The position numbers were made by a program, and so were the translations under genes. Shown one piece after another: positions 52,615 to 61,232 of a stretch of DNA of 64,000 nucleotides (positions are counted from its first letter, which is position 1; each line of letters opens with the position of its first letter). Below the pieces are notes generated by a model. That model searched no databases. It was given only the letters and a program-made list of their open reading frames with translations, and had not been told where the DNA came from. The DNA is from Actinoplanes derwentensis (lineage in GTDB: Bacteria > Actinomycetota > Actinomycetes > Mycobacteriales > Micromonosporaceae): positions 4,216,001 through 4,280,000 of the forward strand of contig NZ_LT629758.1 in the NCBI RefSeq assembly GCF_900104725.1. Reading direction: 5' to 3'.

Positions 52615-53373
52615 ATGGTCACACTTCTGGAACGACTCAGCCGGCGGGCCACCGTCAGTGCGGTGAGCCCGGTTACGCCGTGGATCACCGGTGTTCGGAT
52701 CGCCGGGCCGAGGCTGCGTGATCTGAAGTGGACTCCGGGGCAGCATCTGAACGTGATGCCGACCGCGCCGCACAACTTCGCCCAGGCGCTGCGGGACGGC
52801 TGGCGCAAATACACCGTGTGGGATCACGACCCGGCCGGGGAGCTGGAGTTGCGGGTCGTGACGCGGGGGCACGACGGGCCGGGTGCCCGGTGGGCGGCCG
52901 GCGCGGCCGTGGGTGCCGACGTGGCGGTGTCCAGCACGGAGGGGCGGCTCACCGCACGGCCGGGCGCCGCGTACCACCTGGTGCTGGGCGAGGAGACCGG
53001 GTCGGTGGCGATGGGGGCGATCGCACGGGCGGTTCCGGCGGATGAACCGGTCCTCGGGGTGATCGAGGTCGATACTCCGGAGGACCGGCCGGACATGCCG
53101 CGGGCACAGGGGCTGACCTGGGCGTACCGGCACGGTGCCGCCCCCGCTTCGACTCCGGTGCTGCTGGAGGCGTTGCGGGAGTTACGGCTGCCGGACGAGC
53201 CGGGGATGGCTTACGTCGCCGGTGAGGCCCGGACCTGTCAGCAGGTCCGGGCGCACCTGATCCGGGAGCGGGGCTGGCCGCGCGCAAACGTGCTGGTGCA
53301 CGCTTTCTGGACGGTCAGCCGGCGGCGGGTTTCCAGCCCAGCGCCGGTCCCAGGTGGCCGGCCATATCGGTGA
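52615..53373 (+). CDS. Siderophore-interacting protein (ferric-siderophore reductase type)
   Basis: FAD-binding SIP-family protein (252 aa) that typically reduces ferric siderophores to release iron. RKYTVWDHDP is the flavin-contacting RxYT motif; DVAVSSTEGRL and YVAGEARTCQQVRAHL are family blocks. Ribosome-binding GGGAGGA precedes ATG. No siderophore transport or synthesis genes are near. The last 59 bp overlap the convergent LLM gene and the C-terminal about 20 residues are not family-like, so the 3' end may have been altered. Confidence 0.85.
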   Translation: MVTLLERLSRRATVSAVSPVTPWITGVRIAGPRLRDLKWTPGQHLNVMPTAPHNFAQALRDGWRKYTVWDHDPAGELELRVVTRGHDGPGARWAAGAAVGADVAVSSTEGRLTARPGAAYHLVLGEETGSVAMGAIARAVPADEPVLGVIEVDTPEDRPDMPRAQGLTWAYRHGAAPASTPVLLEALRELRLPDEPGMAYVAGEARTCQQVRAHLIRERGWPRANVLVHAFWTVSRRRVSSPAPVPGGRPYR

Positions 53374-54319
53374 GGATCTGCACGTAGTCGTCGTGGTCGA
53401 AGGTGAACGGCAGCGCGAACGCCACCTCGTCGATCTCACGGAACGCGGCGTTCGACTCCAGTTTCTCGGCGATCTCAGCGGACGTGCCGACAAGGTCGGG
53501 GGCGAACATCATCCGGGCCGGGCCCTGCGGGGTGCGGGTGCGCGGGGTGCGTTTCTCGGCGTACGCCCGGTATCTCGCGATCTGCGACGGCGAAGCGCTG
53601 TCGGTCGGGATCACCACCAGCCCCTGCGAGACCCGGGCGGCGGCACCGGACGGGTGGGCGGCGCGGAACGCCCGGATGTGTGAGAGCTGGATCTGCTCGA
53701 AGTCCTCCGACTCCTCGGCTTTCACGACGCTGCTGGTCAGGAAGTTCATGCCGTGCGCGCCGGCCCACTGGGCGGAACGCAGTGAACCCCCGCCGTACCA
53801 CAGGCGGGACGCCAGACCGGCCGCGTGCGGCTGGACCCGGTCGGAGAACTGCTCGAAACCCTGGTAGCCGCGGTACGAGGTGACTTTGTCCCCTCGTACC
53901 GCCGCGAGGAATCTCTCGACCCTCGCGAAGCTGAAGTCCTCCGCATCGGCCGTGCCGGGATAAAGCGCGTCTTTGACGTGCTCCCACTGCATCGGCGGGC
54001 CGACGCTGACGCCGGGGTTGATCCGGCCGCCGGACAGCAGGTCGACGGTGGCCAAATCCTCGGCGAGGCGCAGCGGGTTCTCCCAGCCGAGTGGGATCAC
54101 CGCGGTGCCGAGCTCGATGCGGCGGGTGCGCTGGGAGGCGGCGGCCAGCACGGCGACCGGGGAGGAGATGCCGAACTGCAGGTGCCGGTGGCGCAGCCAG
54201 GCACTGTCGAAACCGAGGCTCTCACCCAGTTGGATGATCTCCAGGGTGGACTCGTGGCCGCGGCGCGGGTCCGCCTCGTCGAACAGGCCGATGGTGAGGA
54301 AACCCAGCTTGCTCAGCAT
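53315..54319 (-). CDS. LLM-class flavin-dependent oxidoreductase
   Basis: Luciferase-like monooxygenase fold (334 aa) using FMN or F420. Conserved: SAWLRHRHLQFGISSPVAVL, RRIELGTAVIPLGW and ATVDLLSGGRINPGVSVG. The substrate cannot be inferred. Single gene, convergent with the siderophore-interacting gene. Confidence 0.88.
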   Translation of the reverse strand: MLSKLGFLTIGLFDEADPRRGHESTLEIIQLGESLGFDSAWLRHRHLQFGISSPVAVLAAASQRTRRIELGTAVIPLGWENPLRLAEDLATVDLLSGGRINPGVSVGPPMQWEHVKDALYPGTADAEDFSFARVERFLAAVRGDKVTSYRGYQGFEQFSDRVQPHAAGLASRLWYGGGSLRSAQWAGAHGMNFLTSSVVKAEESEDFEQIQLSHIRAFRAAHPSGAAARVSQGLVVIPTDSASPSQIARYRAYAEKRTPRTRTPQGPARMMFAPDLVGTSAEIAEKLESNAAFREIDEVAFALPFTFDHDDYVQILTDMAGHLGPALGWKPAAG

Positions 54320-54388
54320 GCGATCACCCTAACTCCGGCAATCCCCCGTGCGTCAGTGGGAGTTACCGAGACCACTACCCTGAGGAAC

Positions 54389-55252
54389 ATGTCGACGATC
54401 CGGTCCCGTCCGTACCTGTGGATCATGGCGGTCGTCGCCCTCGTCGCCGGGCTGGGCGTCACGGTGCTGCTGAACCGCGGCGCCGGTGAGACCTCCCGAC
54501 CGGCCGCGATCGCCGATCCGGGGACACCGCCGGCGACAGCCGCGCCGACCAGCGAAGCACCTGTCGCCGCAGCGAAGGCCCCACCCGCCGACCTGCCGGT
54601 GGTCGCCTACGCGAAGGGCCCGCGTGGTCTGCCCGACGACCCGGCCCCGGAGTCGGTCGTGCCGATCACCGAGGCGATGCGGCCGGCGACGAAGACCGCC
54701 CTCTACGACGCTCCCGGCGGTGAGCCGCTGGCGTTCCTGCCGCCGCGGATCAGCGGTCTGGCCACCGTCGTCCCGATCGTGGCCCGGGCGAACGGCTGGG
54801 CCGCCGTGCTGGTCCCGGCCACCAACCGCAAGGTCGGCTGGGTGCCGACCGCCGGCTGGCAGGCCGAGACGCTGCGCGACCAGCTGATGGTCGACCTGAG
54901 CGAGCGCAGCCTGATCTGGCTGCGCGCAGGCGAGGAACAGGCCCGCTGGTCAGTGGCGATCGGCACGAAGCGGACACCGACACCGCTCGGCCGGACCTAC
55001 GTCATGGGGATCACCGGCACCAGCGGCGCCGCCTTCGCCGGGCTGGACGCGCTGGTGCTCGGCTCGGTCCCGGAGGACCCGGAGAAGATGGCGGCCAGCC
55101 TGCAGAAGGCGCACACCGGCATCCACGCCTGGTCGAACAGCGCAGTCTTCGGCCGCAACGTCTCCAACGGCTGTGTCCGCATGCCGCCGAAAGCCCAGCG
55201 CAAGCTGCTCGATCAGGTCGCCCCGGGCACTCCGGTGGTGGTCACAGCCTGA
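54389..55252 (+). CDS. L,D-transpeptidase (YkuD) family protein
   Basis: Cell-wall cross-linking enzyme (287 aa). One N-terminal membrane helix (YLWIMAVVALVAGLGVTVLL) anchors it, followed by an Ala/Pro-rich linker, an SH3-like region (about 100-165) and the YkuD domain with the catalytic His and Cys in GIHAWSNSAV and SNGCVRM. ATG 54389 is preceded by TGAGGA. The 3' end overlaps the convergent regulator gene by 11 bp. Confidence 0.9.
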   Translation: MSTIRSRPYLWIMAVVALVAGLGVTVLLNRGAGETSRPAAIADPGTPPATAAPTSEAPVAAAKAPPADLPVVAYAKGPRGLPDDPAPESVVPITEAMRPATKTALYDAPGGEPLAFLPPRISGLATVVPIVARANGWAAVLVPATNRKVGWVPTAGWQAETLRDQLMVDLSERSLIWLRAGEEQARWSVAIGTKRTPTPLGRTYVMGITGTSGAAFAGLDALVLGSVPEDPEKMAASLQKAHTGIHAWSNSAVFGRNVSNGCVRMPPKAQRKLLDQVAPGTPVVVTA

Positions 55253-55595
55253 CGGTGGCCACGGTCCGCGCGCAGACCATGGTGCGGCTGATCGAGACCC
55301 GCGGGCCCTGACCCCGCTGAACCGCGAGCGCCGTCCGGAACTGGGACCGGCCGGCCGGCTGGGCCGCCAGCAGCATCTCCCGGCGCACCTCGTCGAGCAG
55401 GTCGGGCATGGTCAGCCGCAGTGCCCGGCAGATCGCCGCGAGCACTTCCGACGAGGCTTCCTTGGTGCCGCGCTCGACCTCGGACAGGTACGGCAGCGAC
55501 ACCCCCGCCTCGGCCGCCACCTGCCGTAACGTCCGCCCCTGGCCCAGCCGCACCTTGCGCAGCACCGCCCCGATCACCCGCCGCAACAGTGGCAT
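55242..55595 (-). CDS. clgR: XRE-family regulator, ClgR-like
   Basis: Short HTH regulator (117 aa) with the actinobacterial ClgR layout: N-terminal RRVIGAVLRKVR, then HTH TLRQVAAEAGVSLPYLSEVE followed by RGTKEASSEVLAAI. ClgR activates clp protease and other stress genes in Streptomyces and corynebacteria. ATG 55595 is chosen over longer starts because homology begins there. The C-terminal tail is Arg/Val-rich. Assignment rests on the HTH region. Confidence 0.78.
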   Translation of the reverse strand: MPLLRRVIGAVLRKVRLGQGRTLRQVAAEAGVSLPYLSEVERGTKEASSEVLAAICRALRLTMPDLLDEVRREMLLAAQPAGRSQFRTALAVQRGQGPRVSISRTMVCARTVATVRL

Positions 55596-55779
55596 CCCGA
55601 TCTCCTTCCCCGCGTGTGGTCCGTTGCCATCATCGCCGGTTTCGCGGCACGGTGCTAAGGTGGGCTCACCGGAACCCGGATGCAGGCGGATTGAACGCCC
55701 CCGGCAGTTCCACTTCTCCCCTACCGCGTCACGCGGCTTCCACGGCCTAGTCTGCCGTCGTTTCGAATCGAGAACCATC

Positions 55780-56811
55780 ATGTCCACATCCGTACCCGTC
55801 GACGGTTTCGTCGACATCGTCAACGACCGCGCCTGGCTGCGGACCAGCGGCTACGCGCCCTCCCCCACCGACATCCCACTACCGCGCGGAATGCGGCTGC
55901 GCCGCGGTGACCACGTCACCGGCACCCTGGACCGGCCGCGGATCAACGGCCGCGAACCCGGCCCGCGCCCGGACTTCTACCAGCTCACGTCGGTGCACCC
56001 GCACGAGCGGCTGCGGCTGGAGACCGAGCCGCATCTGATGACCACCCGGGTCGTCGACCTGTTCATGCCGATCGGCAAGGGCCAGCGGGCGGTGATCGCC
56101 GCGCCGCCGAAAGCCGGGAAGACCACGGTCCTGGAGGACCTGGCGACCGGGATCGCCCACAACCATCCGGACTGTCACCTGATGATGCTGCTGGTCGACG
56201 AACGCCCCGAAGAGGTCACCCACCTGCGCCGCACGGTCAAAGGCGAGGTGATCGCGTCGACGTTCGACCGCCCGCCGCAGGAGCAGACCGCGGTCGCCGA
56301 CCTGGCCGTCGAGCGCGCGAAACGCCTGGCCGAACAGGGCGAGGACGTGATCCTGCTGCTGGACTCACTGACCCGCCTGGCCCGCGCCCACAACCTGATC
56401 GCCCCGGCGCGCGGCCGGACCCTGACCGGCGGCCTCGACCCGATCGCGCTCCAGCCGCCGAAACGCCTGCTCGGCGCGGCCCGCGCGCTGGAGGGCGGCG
56501 GTTCGGTGACGGTGATCGCGACGGCCCTGGTGGAGAACGGCTCCGCCATGGACACACTGATCTTCGAGGAGCTGAAGAGCACCGGCAACGCCGAACTGAA
56601 ACTGGACCGCCACCTGGCCGAGTCCCGGATCTTCCCGGCCGTGGACATCGCCGCCTCCGGCACCCGCCACGACGAACTCCTGCTCCACCCGGACGAGTTG
56701 CCGCTGGTCGCACGCCTGCGCCGAGCGGTAAAACTTCAGCAACTACTGCCTCAGCTCCGCGCGGCACCGTCCAACGCGGCGTTCCTTCACAAGATCAAAA
56801 CCACGCTTTAG
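55780..56811 (+). CDS. rho: Short Rho transcription termination factor paralogue
   Basis: Rho-type RNA helicase (343 aa). Walker A is APPKAGKTT (about 108-116), Walker B VILLLDSLTRLARAHN, Q loop LTGGLDPIALQPPKR, R loop FEELKSTGNAELKL and the Arg finger region FPAVDIAASGTR. A cold-shock-like RNA-binding region is shortened and divergent, and the N-terminal helix bundle plus the long acidic/basic insertion typical of the main actinobacterial Rho are missing. It is therefore probably a second copy, not the housekeeping one. Stand-alone gene; no clear ribosome-binding site is seen before ATG 55780. Confidence 0.88.
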   Translation: MSTSVPVDGFVDIVNDRAWLRTSGYAPSPTDIPLPRGMRLRRGDHVTGTLDRPRINGREPGPRPDFYQLTSVHPHERLRLETEPHLMTTRVVDLFMPIGKGQRAVIAAPPKAGKTTVLEDLATGIAHNHPDCHLMMLLVDERPEEVTHLRRTVKGEVIASTFDRPPQEQTAVADLAVERAKRLAEQGEDVILLLDSLTRLARAHNLIAPARGRTLTGGLDPIALQPPKRLLGAARALEGGGSVTVIATALVENGSAMDTLIFEELKSTGNAELKLDRHLAESRIFPAVDIAASGTRHDELLLHPDELPLVARLRRAVKLQQLLPQLRAAPSNAAFLHKIKTTL

Positions 56812-56965
56812 TACGCCTACCCACAGTCCCGCCCCCACCCCCGCGGGGCAGGCGGCCCCTCCCGGCCGCACCGCGCCCGCCGGGCGTGAGCGACCCGTTC
56901 CCCTCCAGCGCCGCGCCACTCCTGAACAACGGTCGTCAGCGACGGCCACGACAAACTGTCGTCGG

Positions 56966-58450
56966 CTAGGGCGTCACTCGTACGGCCAGGGTGCAGGTGT
57001 CGTCGTCGGGGCTCGGCGTGTGCAGCACACTCGGCGTCGAGAAAGTCGAGAAAGGGGCCGCCGCCAGGTGCTCGCGGATCTCGGCGAACCGGCCCTCCGG
57101 CAGGCCGCGGCGTTCCACCAGGCCATCGGTGAAGAACAGCACCAGATCGTCCGGTTCCAAGAAGGCCCGTGCGATCGGGAAGTCGACCTCCGGTTCGGCG
57201 CCCAGCAGCAGACCCGCCGGGCGTTCCATCTCGGTGACCGTTCCGGCCCGGCCAAGCAGCGGCGGCAGATGGCCGGCCCGGGCCCACGGCAACTCCCGCG
57301 TGTGCGGGTCGTAGAACGCCACCAGTGCCGTGCCGGTGATGCCGAGTTGCAGGCACAGCCGGTTCATGTGGCGCAGCAGTTCCCCCGGGTCGCGGATGCC
57401 GATCGACAGCCACGCCACCAGCGCGAACCGCAGGTGCGCCATTCCGCTCGCCGCTTCCAGGCCGTGCCCGGCTACGTCTCCGATCGCCAAAGCCACCAGG
57501 CCGTCCGGCAGGGTCTGCGCGTGGTACCAGTCGCCGCCCACCTTCGTGGTGCTCTCCGCCGGCAGGTAGCTGACCGTCACCTCCAGGCCGGCCAGCGCGA
57601 GCGGGGCGGCCGGTACCGGCTGGATCAGGTTCTGCAACTGCCCGGCCAGACGGTGCTCGGCGAGGGCGGTCATCTCCCGGGTCCGCAGCCGGTCCGACAG
57701 GGATTCGATCTCGGTACGGGACTCCACCCGCGCCGACACGTCCTGCACCACCGCGTAGATCTTCACCGGCACGCCCGACGCGTCACGTGCCACGTCCGAC
57801 AGAATCCGCAGATGCCGGACCTCGTCGTGCACCCGGAAACGGATCGTCACGTCCGAGGTGGCCCCGCTGTCCAGGGTCTGCCACACGGTCTCGGCGATCC
57901 CGCGGTCCTTCGCCAGCATCAGCCGTGCCTGGTCCGGGCGGGACAGCGGTCCCTGTCCGGGGTCGCGGCCGAAGAGCCGGAACATGCCCGGGGACCAGTC
58001 GGTACGGCCGGACGCCAGGTCGTACTCGGTCCAGCCCAGACTGCCCAGCACTTCGGTGTGTTCCAGCCGCCGCTGATGCTCGTCGACCCGCTCCCACCAG
58101 ACGAGGATCCCGCCGAGCACCCGGGAGGCGCTGATCGTGAAGCGGGATTCGGCGACGATCCCGGACCGGTTCTCCGCGTACCGGAAGTCGTTCATCCGTT
58201 CCGGGGTGCCTGTCGCGAGCACCCGCAGGTACATGCTCCACAGCGGACTGCCCGGCAGGCTCGGGTACAGCTCGGCGAGCCGGCCGTCGATGCGCTGGGT
58301 ACCGCGCCCGAAGATGTCCCGGATCCGGTCGCTGGTGGCCGCGATCCGGAAGTCGGCGATCCCCCCGTCGTCGTCCGGCACCGGGGTCATCCAGGTGCAC
58401 CCGACCGGAACCGCGGCGAGCAACTCCCGCACCACCGCCTCGTCCACCAT
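56966..58450 (-). CDS. PAS-containing PP2C (SpoIIE-type) phosphatase
   Basis: Soluble phosphatase (494 aa) with an N-terminal PAS-like region, a PAS domain (about 135-250; LGWTEYDLASGRTDW to IYAVVQDVSAR) and a SpoIIE/RsbU-type PP2C domain (about 290-492) with metal-binding GGDWYHA, IGDVAGHGLEA and FTDGLVERR. Such enzymes dephosphorylate STAS antagonists in partner-switching; a STAS/RsbW pair lies 1.6 kb away on the same strand. Confidence 0.88.
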   Translation of the reverse strand: MVDEAVVRELLAAVPVGCTWMTPVPDDDGGIADFRIAATSDRIRDIFGRGTQRIDGRLAELYPSLPGSPLWSMYLRVLATGTPERMNDFRYAENRSGIVAESRFTISASRVLGGILVWWERVDEHQRRLEHTEVLGSLGWTEYDLASGRTDWSPGMFRLFGRDPGQGPLSRPDQARLMLAKDRGIAETVWQTLDSGATSDVTIRFRVHDEVRHLRILSDVARDASGVPVKIYAVVQDVSARVESRTEIESLSDRLRTREMTALAEHRLAGQLQNLIQPVPAAPLALAGLEVTVSYLPAESTTKVGGDWYHAQTLPDGLVALAIGDVAGHGLEAASGMAHLRFALVAWLSIGIRDPGELLRHMNRLCLQLGITGTALVAFYDPHTRELPWARAGHLPPLLGRAGTVTEMERPAGLLLGAEPEVDFPIARAFLEPDDLVLFFTDGLVERRGLPEGRFAEIREHLAAAPFSTFSTPSVLHTPSPDDDTCTLAVRVTP

Positions 58451-58530
58451 CCGAGCAGCCTAACCGTGGCGTACCCGGTCCCGGGCCGAGTAGGAGACCC
58501 GGGCGGCCCGGCGTTTCGCGATCAGAATTC

Positions 58531-58572
58531 GCGTGGTGACTCAGGGTGCGAATCGAACCCCAGGTCACCATG
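58531..58572. repeat. Dispersed palindromic repeat family 1, copy E
   Basis: Divergent member: GCGTGGTGACTCAGGGTGCG and the matching right arm CCCCAGGTCACCATGC around an AATCGAA core. It lies 37 bp past the TM2 gene stop on that gene's strand. Confidence 0.6.
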
Positions 58573-58608
58573 CCGGAACGGCGCTCGCGCCTTGATCGCG
58601 GAAGCTGT

Positions 58609-58890
58609 CTAGCCGTCGACGAAGCCGTACCCGGCCATGATCTCGGCCCGGCGGGCGCGGTTGACGGCTTCGACGCGACGGGCGATCAGGAACACGTCGG
58701 CCAGGGTCCACAGGCCGAGGCCGCCGAGGGTGAACAGCATCGCGATGGACCGGCCGGTGTCGCCGAGGTAGAAACGGTGCCCGCCGATGATCCCGGTCAG
58801 CACCCACAGCAGGTACGCGGTGGGTGCGTCCTTCTTCACCGACTCGTAGGCGAATTCGGCCCGCTGAATCCGGTACTGGAGGTCGTTCAC
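58609..58890 (-). CDS. TM2-domain membrane protein
   Basis: A 93-aa protein with two membrane helices (YLLWVLTGIIGGHRFYLGD and SIAMLFTLGGLGLWTLADVF) joined by the short polar loop of TM2 proteins, and a charged C-terminal tail. GTG 58890 overlaps the upstream hydrolase stop (GTGA); the longer frame to 59022 is unlikely. Role unknown. Confidence 0.85.
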   Translation of the reverse strand: MNDLQYRIQRAEFAYESVKKDAPTAYLLWVLTGIIGGHRFYLGDTGRSIAMLFTLGGLGLWTLADVFLIARRVEAVNRARRAEIMAGYGFVDG

Positions 58891-59630
58891 CAGCGCAGTG
58901 CCTCGGCGAACGCTTGCGGCGCGGTGTGCGAGGCGAAGTGCGACTGCCCGGCCAGGACCACCCGGGAGGCTTTCGGGAGGGCGACGCCGAGCGCGTCCAT
59001 GGTGGCCGGCATCGGTTCCCACGTCGTCGCGCCCTGCACGATCCGCACCGGCACCCCGATGCCGGCCCAGCGGGCGACGTCGGCGCTGTCGGCGGCGAGA
59101 GCTTCGAGGTCGTGCAGCATGCCGGCGGCCTCGTCCGGGGCGGCGGCACCGACGTCCATCGGGAACCGGGCGACATCGGCGGCGAAGATCCGGTTGGCGG
59201 CGAGCAGATCCCCGCCGGTGAGTGCGGCCCGATACCGGTCGAGCGCCACGGTGTCGGCGGCGGCGAAGAGCGGAGGTTCAAAAACGGTCAGCGTACGGAT
59301 ACCGGCCCCGTCCGCCAGGGCGGCGTGCAGGCCGACCGTGGCTCCGTAGGACCCGCCCACGACCCGCGCCTCGCCACCGGCGGCCATGATGACGGCCCGC
59401 AGATCGGCTACGTCGTCGGCGAACGTCTTGGCCCGGGTGCAGCCGTCGCTGGGCGCATAGCCCCGCCGGGCGTACACCCATGTCTGGAATTCTTCGGTGA
59501 GCAGCGGCAGCACCGGGTCCCACGAGTCCAGCCCACCGGCCGACCCGTGCACCAGGACGAGGGGTTCGCCGCGCCCGTGCCGCCGGACCGCGAGCCGCGT
59601 CCCGTCCGCCGATTCCACTGTCGTCTCCAC
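58887..59630 (-). CDS. Alpha/beta-fold hydrolase
   Basis: Small hydrolase (247 aa): oxyanion region LVHGSAGGLDSW, nucleophile motif VVGGSYGATV and catalytic His in GQSHFASH, with a likely acid in RIVQGAT. No signal peptide. Overlaps the TM2 gene and follows the RsbW-like gene by 11 bp, so it may be part of that operon. Substrate unknown. Confidence 0.87.
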   Translation of the reverse strand: METTVESADGTRLAVRRHGRGEPLVLVHGSAGGLDSWDPVLPLLTEEFQTWVYARRGYAPSDGCTRAKTFADDVADLRAVIMAAGGEARVVGGSYGATVGLHAALADGAGIRTLTVFEPPLFAAADTVALDRYRAALTGGDLLAANRIFAADVARFPMDVGAAAPDEAAGMLHDLEALAADSADVARWAGIGVPVRIVQGATTWEPMPATMDALGVALPKASRVVLAGQSHFASHTAPQAFAEALRW

Positions 59631-59641
59631 CGTGCGCGTCC

Positions 59642-60034
59642 CTACAGGTCGAGGCGGATCCGGACGAGGGTGCCGCCGGGCACCGTCGCGGTGTCGACGG
59701 AGTCGCAGACGCGTTCGACGATGGCCAGGCCGCGGCCCCGGATCGCTTCGGCGGACGGCATCGAGCGGCCGAACGGGCGGTCCTCGCCCCGGTCGACGAC
59801 GTCGCAGACGAGCTGGCCGGCTTCGGCCCAGACCCGGATGTGGCCGCCGCCGGTGGTGTGCTGCAGGGTGTTGGTGGTCAGCTCGCTGACGGCGAGGGTG
59901 AGCACGTCGATCCGGGCTTCGGACAGACCGAGGGTGAGGGCCCGTTCGGTGACGAAGGCACGGACCCGGCGCAGGTCGTCGGGGACCGCATAGGACATGC
60001 CGTCGGTGCTGGTCTCGGTGGTCTGCTCAGGCAT
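59642..60034 (-). CDS. RsbW-like anti-sigma serine kinase
   Basis: GHKL-type ATP-binding protein (130 aa) with N box SELTTNTLQHTTGGG, DVVDRGEDRP and GRGLAIVERV. Directly coupled to the STAS gene (8-bp overlap), the classic partner-switching pair: the kinase phosphorylates the STAS protein and otherwise holds a sigma factor. No sigma factor gene is adjacent. Confidence 0.88.
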   Translation of the reverse strand: MPEQTTETSTDGMSYAVPDDLRRVRAFVTERALTLGLSEARIDVLTLAVSELTTNTLQHTTGGGHIRVWAEAGQLVCDVVDRGEDRPFGRSMPSAEAIRGRGLAIVERVCDSVDTATVPGGTLVRIRLDL

Positions 60035-60356
60035 GACGGTGTTCTTCGGCCGGGGCGCGCAGCAGGGTGTCGAGGCCGGTGATCTCCAGGACGCCGGCGA
60101 CCGGGCCGTCGGCGTTGATGAGGTAGACGTGCCCGCCGGTGTGCTTGGCCGCGTGATGGGCGGTGATCAGGCTGTGCACCCCGCTCGAGTCGATGAAGGT
60201 GAGCTGGGCCAGGTCGACCAGGACGATCGGTGCGCGGTGCACGGCGTCGAGCAGGACCGCGGTCAGGTGCTCCCGGACGGCCAGGTCGCACTCACCGGTG
60301 AGGGACACGGTGATCCGGCCGCTCGTGGCGGAGGTTCTCGCCTCGAAGTTCGCCAT
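60027..60356 (-). CDS. STAS-domain anti-sigma factor antagonist
   Basis: RsbV/SpoIIAA-type protein (109 aa) with the phosphorylatable Ser in FIDSSGVHSL. First gene of the unit, overlapping its kinase. The PP2C phosphatase at 56966 could reactivate it (inference from proximity). Confidence 0.9.
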   Translation of the reverse strand: MANFEARTSATSGRITVSLTGECDLAVREHLTAVLLDAVHRAPIVLVDLAQLTFIDSSGVHSLITAHHAAKHTGGHVYLINADGPVAGVLEITGLDTLLRAPAEEHRHA

Positions 60357-60398
60357 TGATCGTCGTACCTTTCCCGCGGCTCGTGTTCGCCAGGGCCA

Positions 60399-61193
60399 TC
60401 ATGTCATCCCGGTCGCGGGATCGCCGCCACCGGCGGGCACGCGTCCGGGGACGGTTTCGACGAGCCGCGCCAGTGCCGCGGCGATAGTGGCGATCCCGGG
60501 GGTGGGCGGCCCGCCGGGCTCGGTCATGTACTGGTCACGGCGGATCTCGATCATCAACGCGTGGACCGCCGGGTCGTGGTGGTAGTGCTTCAGCGGGACG
60601 TAACAGCCGGCGAACGGGGTGTCGAGCGCGGTCTGTGGGAAGGCGGCCCGGGCGGCGCCGATCAGGGCCGGTGGGGTGTGGAAGTCGTCGGTGCCGAGGC
60701 AGACCGGCGGGCGGGGGCCGCCGTGCAGTTCGTAGGGCAGGCGCACGGTCGGATAGGAGTGGACGTCGATCACGCAGGCCTGCCCGGTGGCGGCCAGGCG
60801 CTCGTCGACGAGACGGGTCATCGCTGACGCGTACGGCTGGAAATGATCGTGGAGAAGGGCCGCGTCGCGGACCGGATCGTCGGCGCGCAACCGTCGCCCG
60901 GTGTGTCCGTGCGTGTAGACCGGCCCCATGCCGACGGTGACCATCTCGTCGTCGGTGAAGCGCTCCGGGTCGACGACCAGCCGGGAGAGCCGGTTGATGA
61001 AGACCCACGGTTTCCGTTGCACCAGGTCAACGGCTTCAAGAGCGATCACGTCCGTGTACGCGTCGGTAAGGTGATCCAATTCCTCGCCGACAATGTCCGG
61101 GGACAACCCGGAATCGACGAGATCGCGCGACGCGTGTGGCACGTGCAGGATCACCGGAGAAGCCGGATCACCCGGCAGAACGTCGAAGGCCAC
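60399..61193 (-). CDS. N-formylglutamate amidohydrolase family protein
   Basis: Zinc amidohydrolase fold (264 aa): HVPHASRDL, VIDVHSYPTVRLPYE and EIRRDQYM carry the conserved His/Asp/Glu ligands. In histidine breakdown such enzymes release glutamate from N-formylglutamate, but no hut genes are here. The GTG start (61191-61193) lies inside a 13-bp-stem hairpin located between this gene and the upstream glutamine synthetase. Confidence 0.86.
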   Translation of the reverse strand: MAFDVLPGDPASPVILHVPHASRDLVDSGLSPDIVGEELDHLTDAYTDVIALEAVDLVQRKPWVFINRLSRLVVDPERFTDDEMVTVGMGPVYTHGHTGRRLRADDPVRDAALLHDHFQPYASAMTRLVDERLAATGQACVIDVHSYPTVRLPYELHGGPRPPVCLGTDDFHTPPALIGAARAAFPQTALDTPFAGCYVPLKHYHHDPAVHALMIEIRRDQYMTEPGGPPTPGIATIAAALARLVETVPGRVPAGGGDPATGMT

Positions 61194-61222
61194 CGCACGA
61201 ACGATACGCGCGGTGGCCTTCG
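61184..61222 (-). terminator. Hairpin after glnII covering the next start codon
   Basis: CGAAGGCCACCGC (61184-61196) and GCGGTGGCCTTCG (61210-61222) form a perfect 13-bp stem with a 13-nt loop, starting 11 bp past the glnII stop. No T-tract follows. The far arm includes the GTG start of the amidohydrolase gene, so it could both end glnII transcripts and hide that start in read-through RNA. Confidence 0.7.
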
Positions 61223-61232
61223 AGTCAGTCGA

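Noticed and set aside
58531..58572. A tRNA-like T-arm (GGTTCGATTC on the minus strand) in copy E of the palindromic repeat
   Set aside because: No acceptor, D or anticodon arms surround it, and the other copies show it is the loop of the repeat family.
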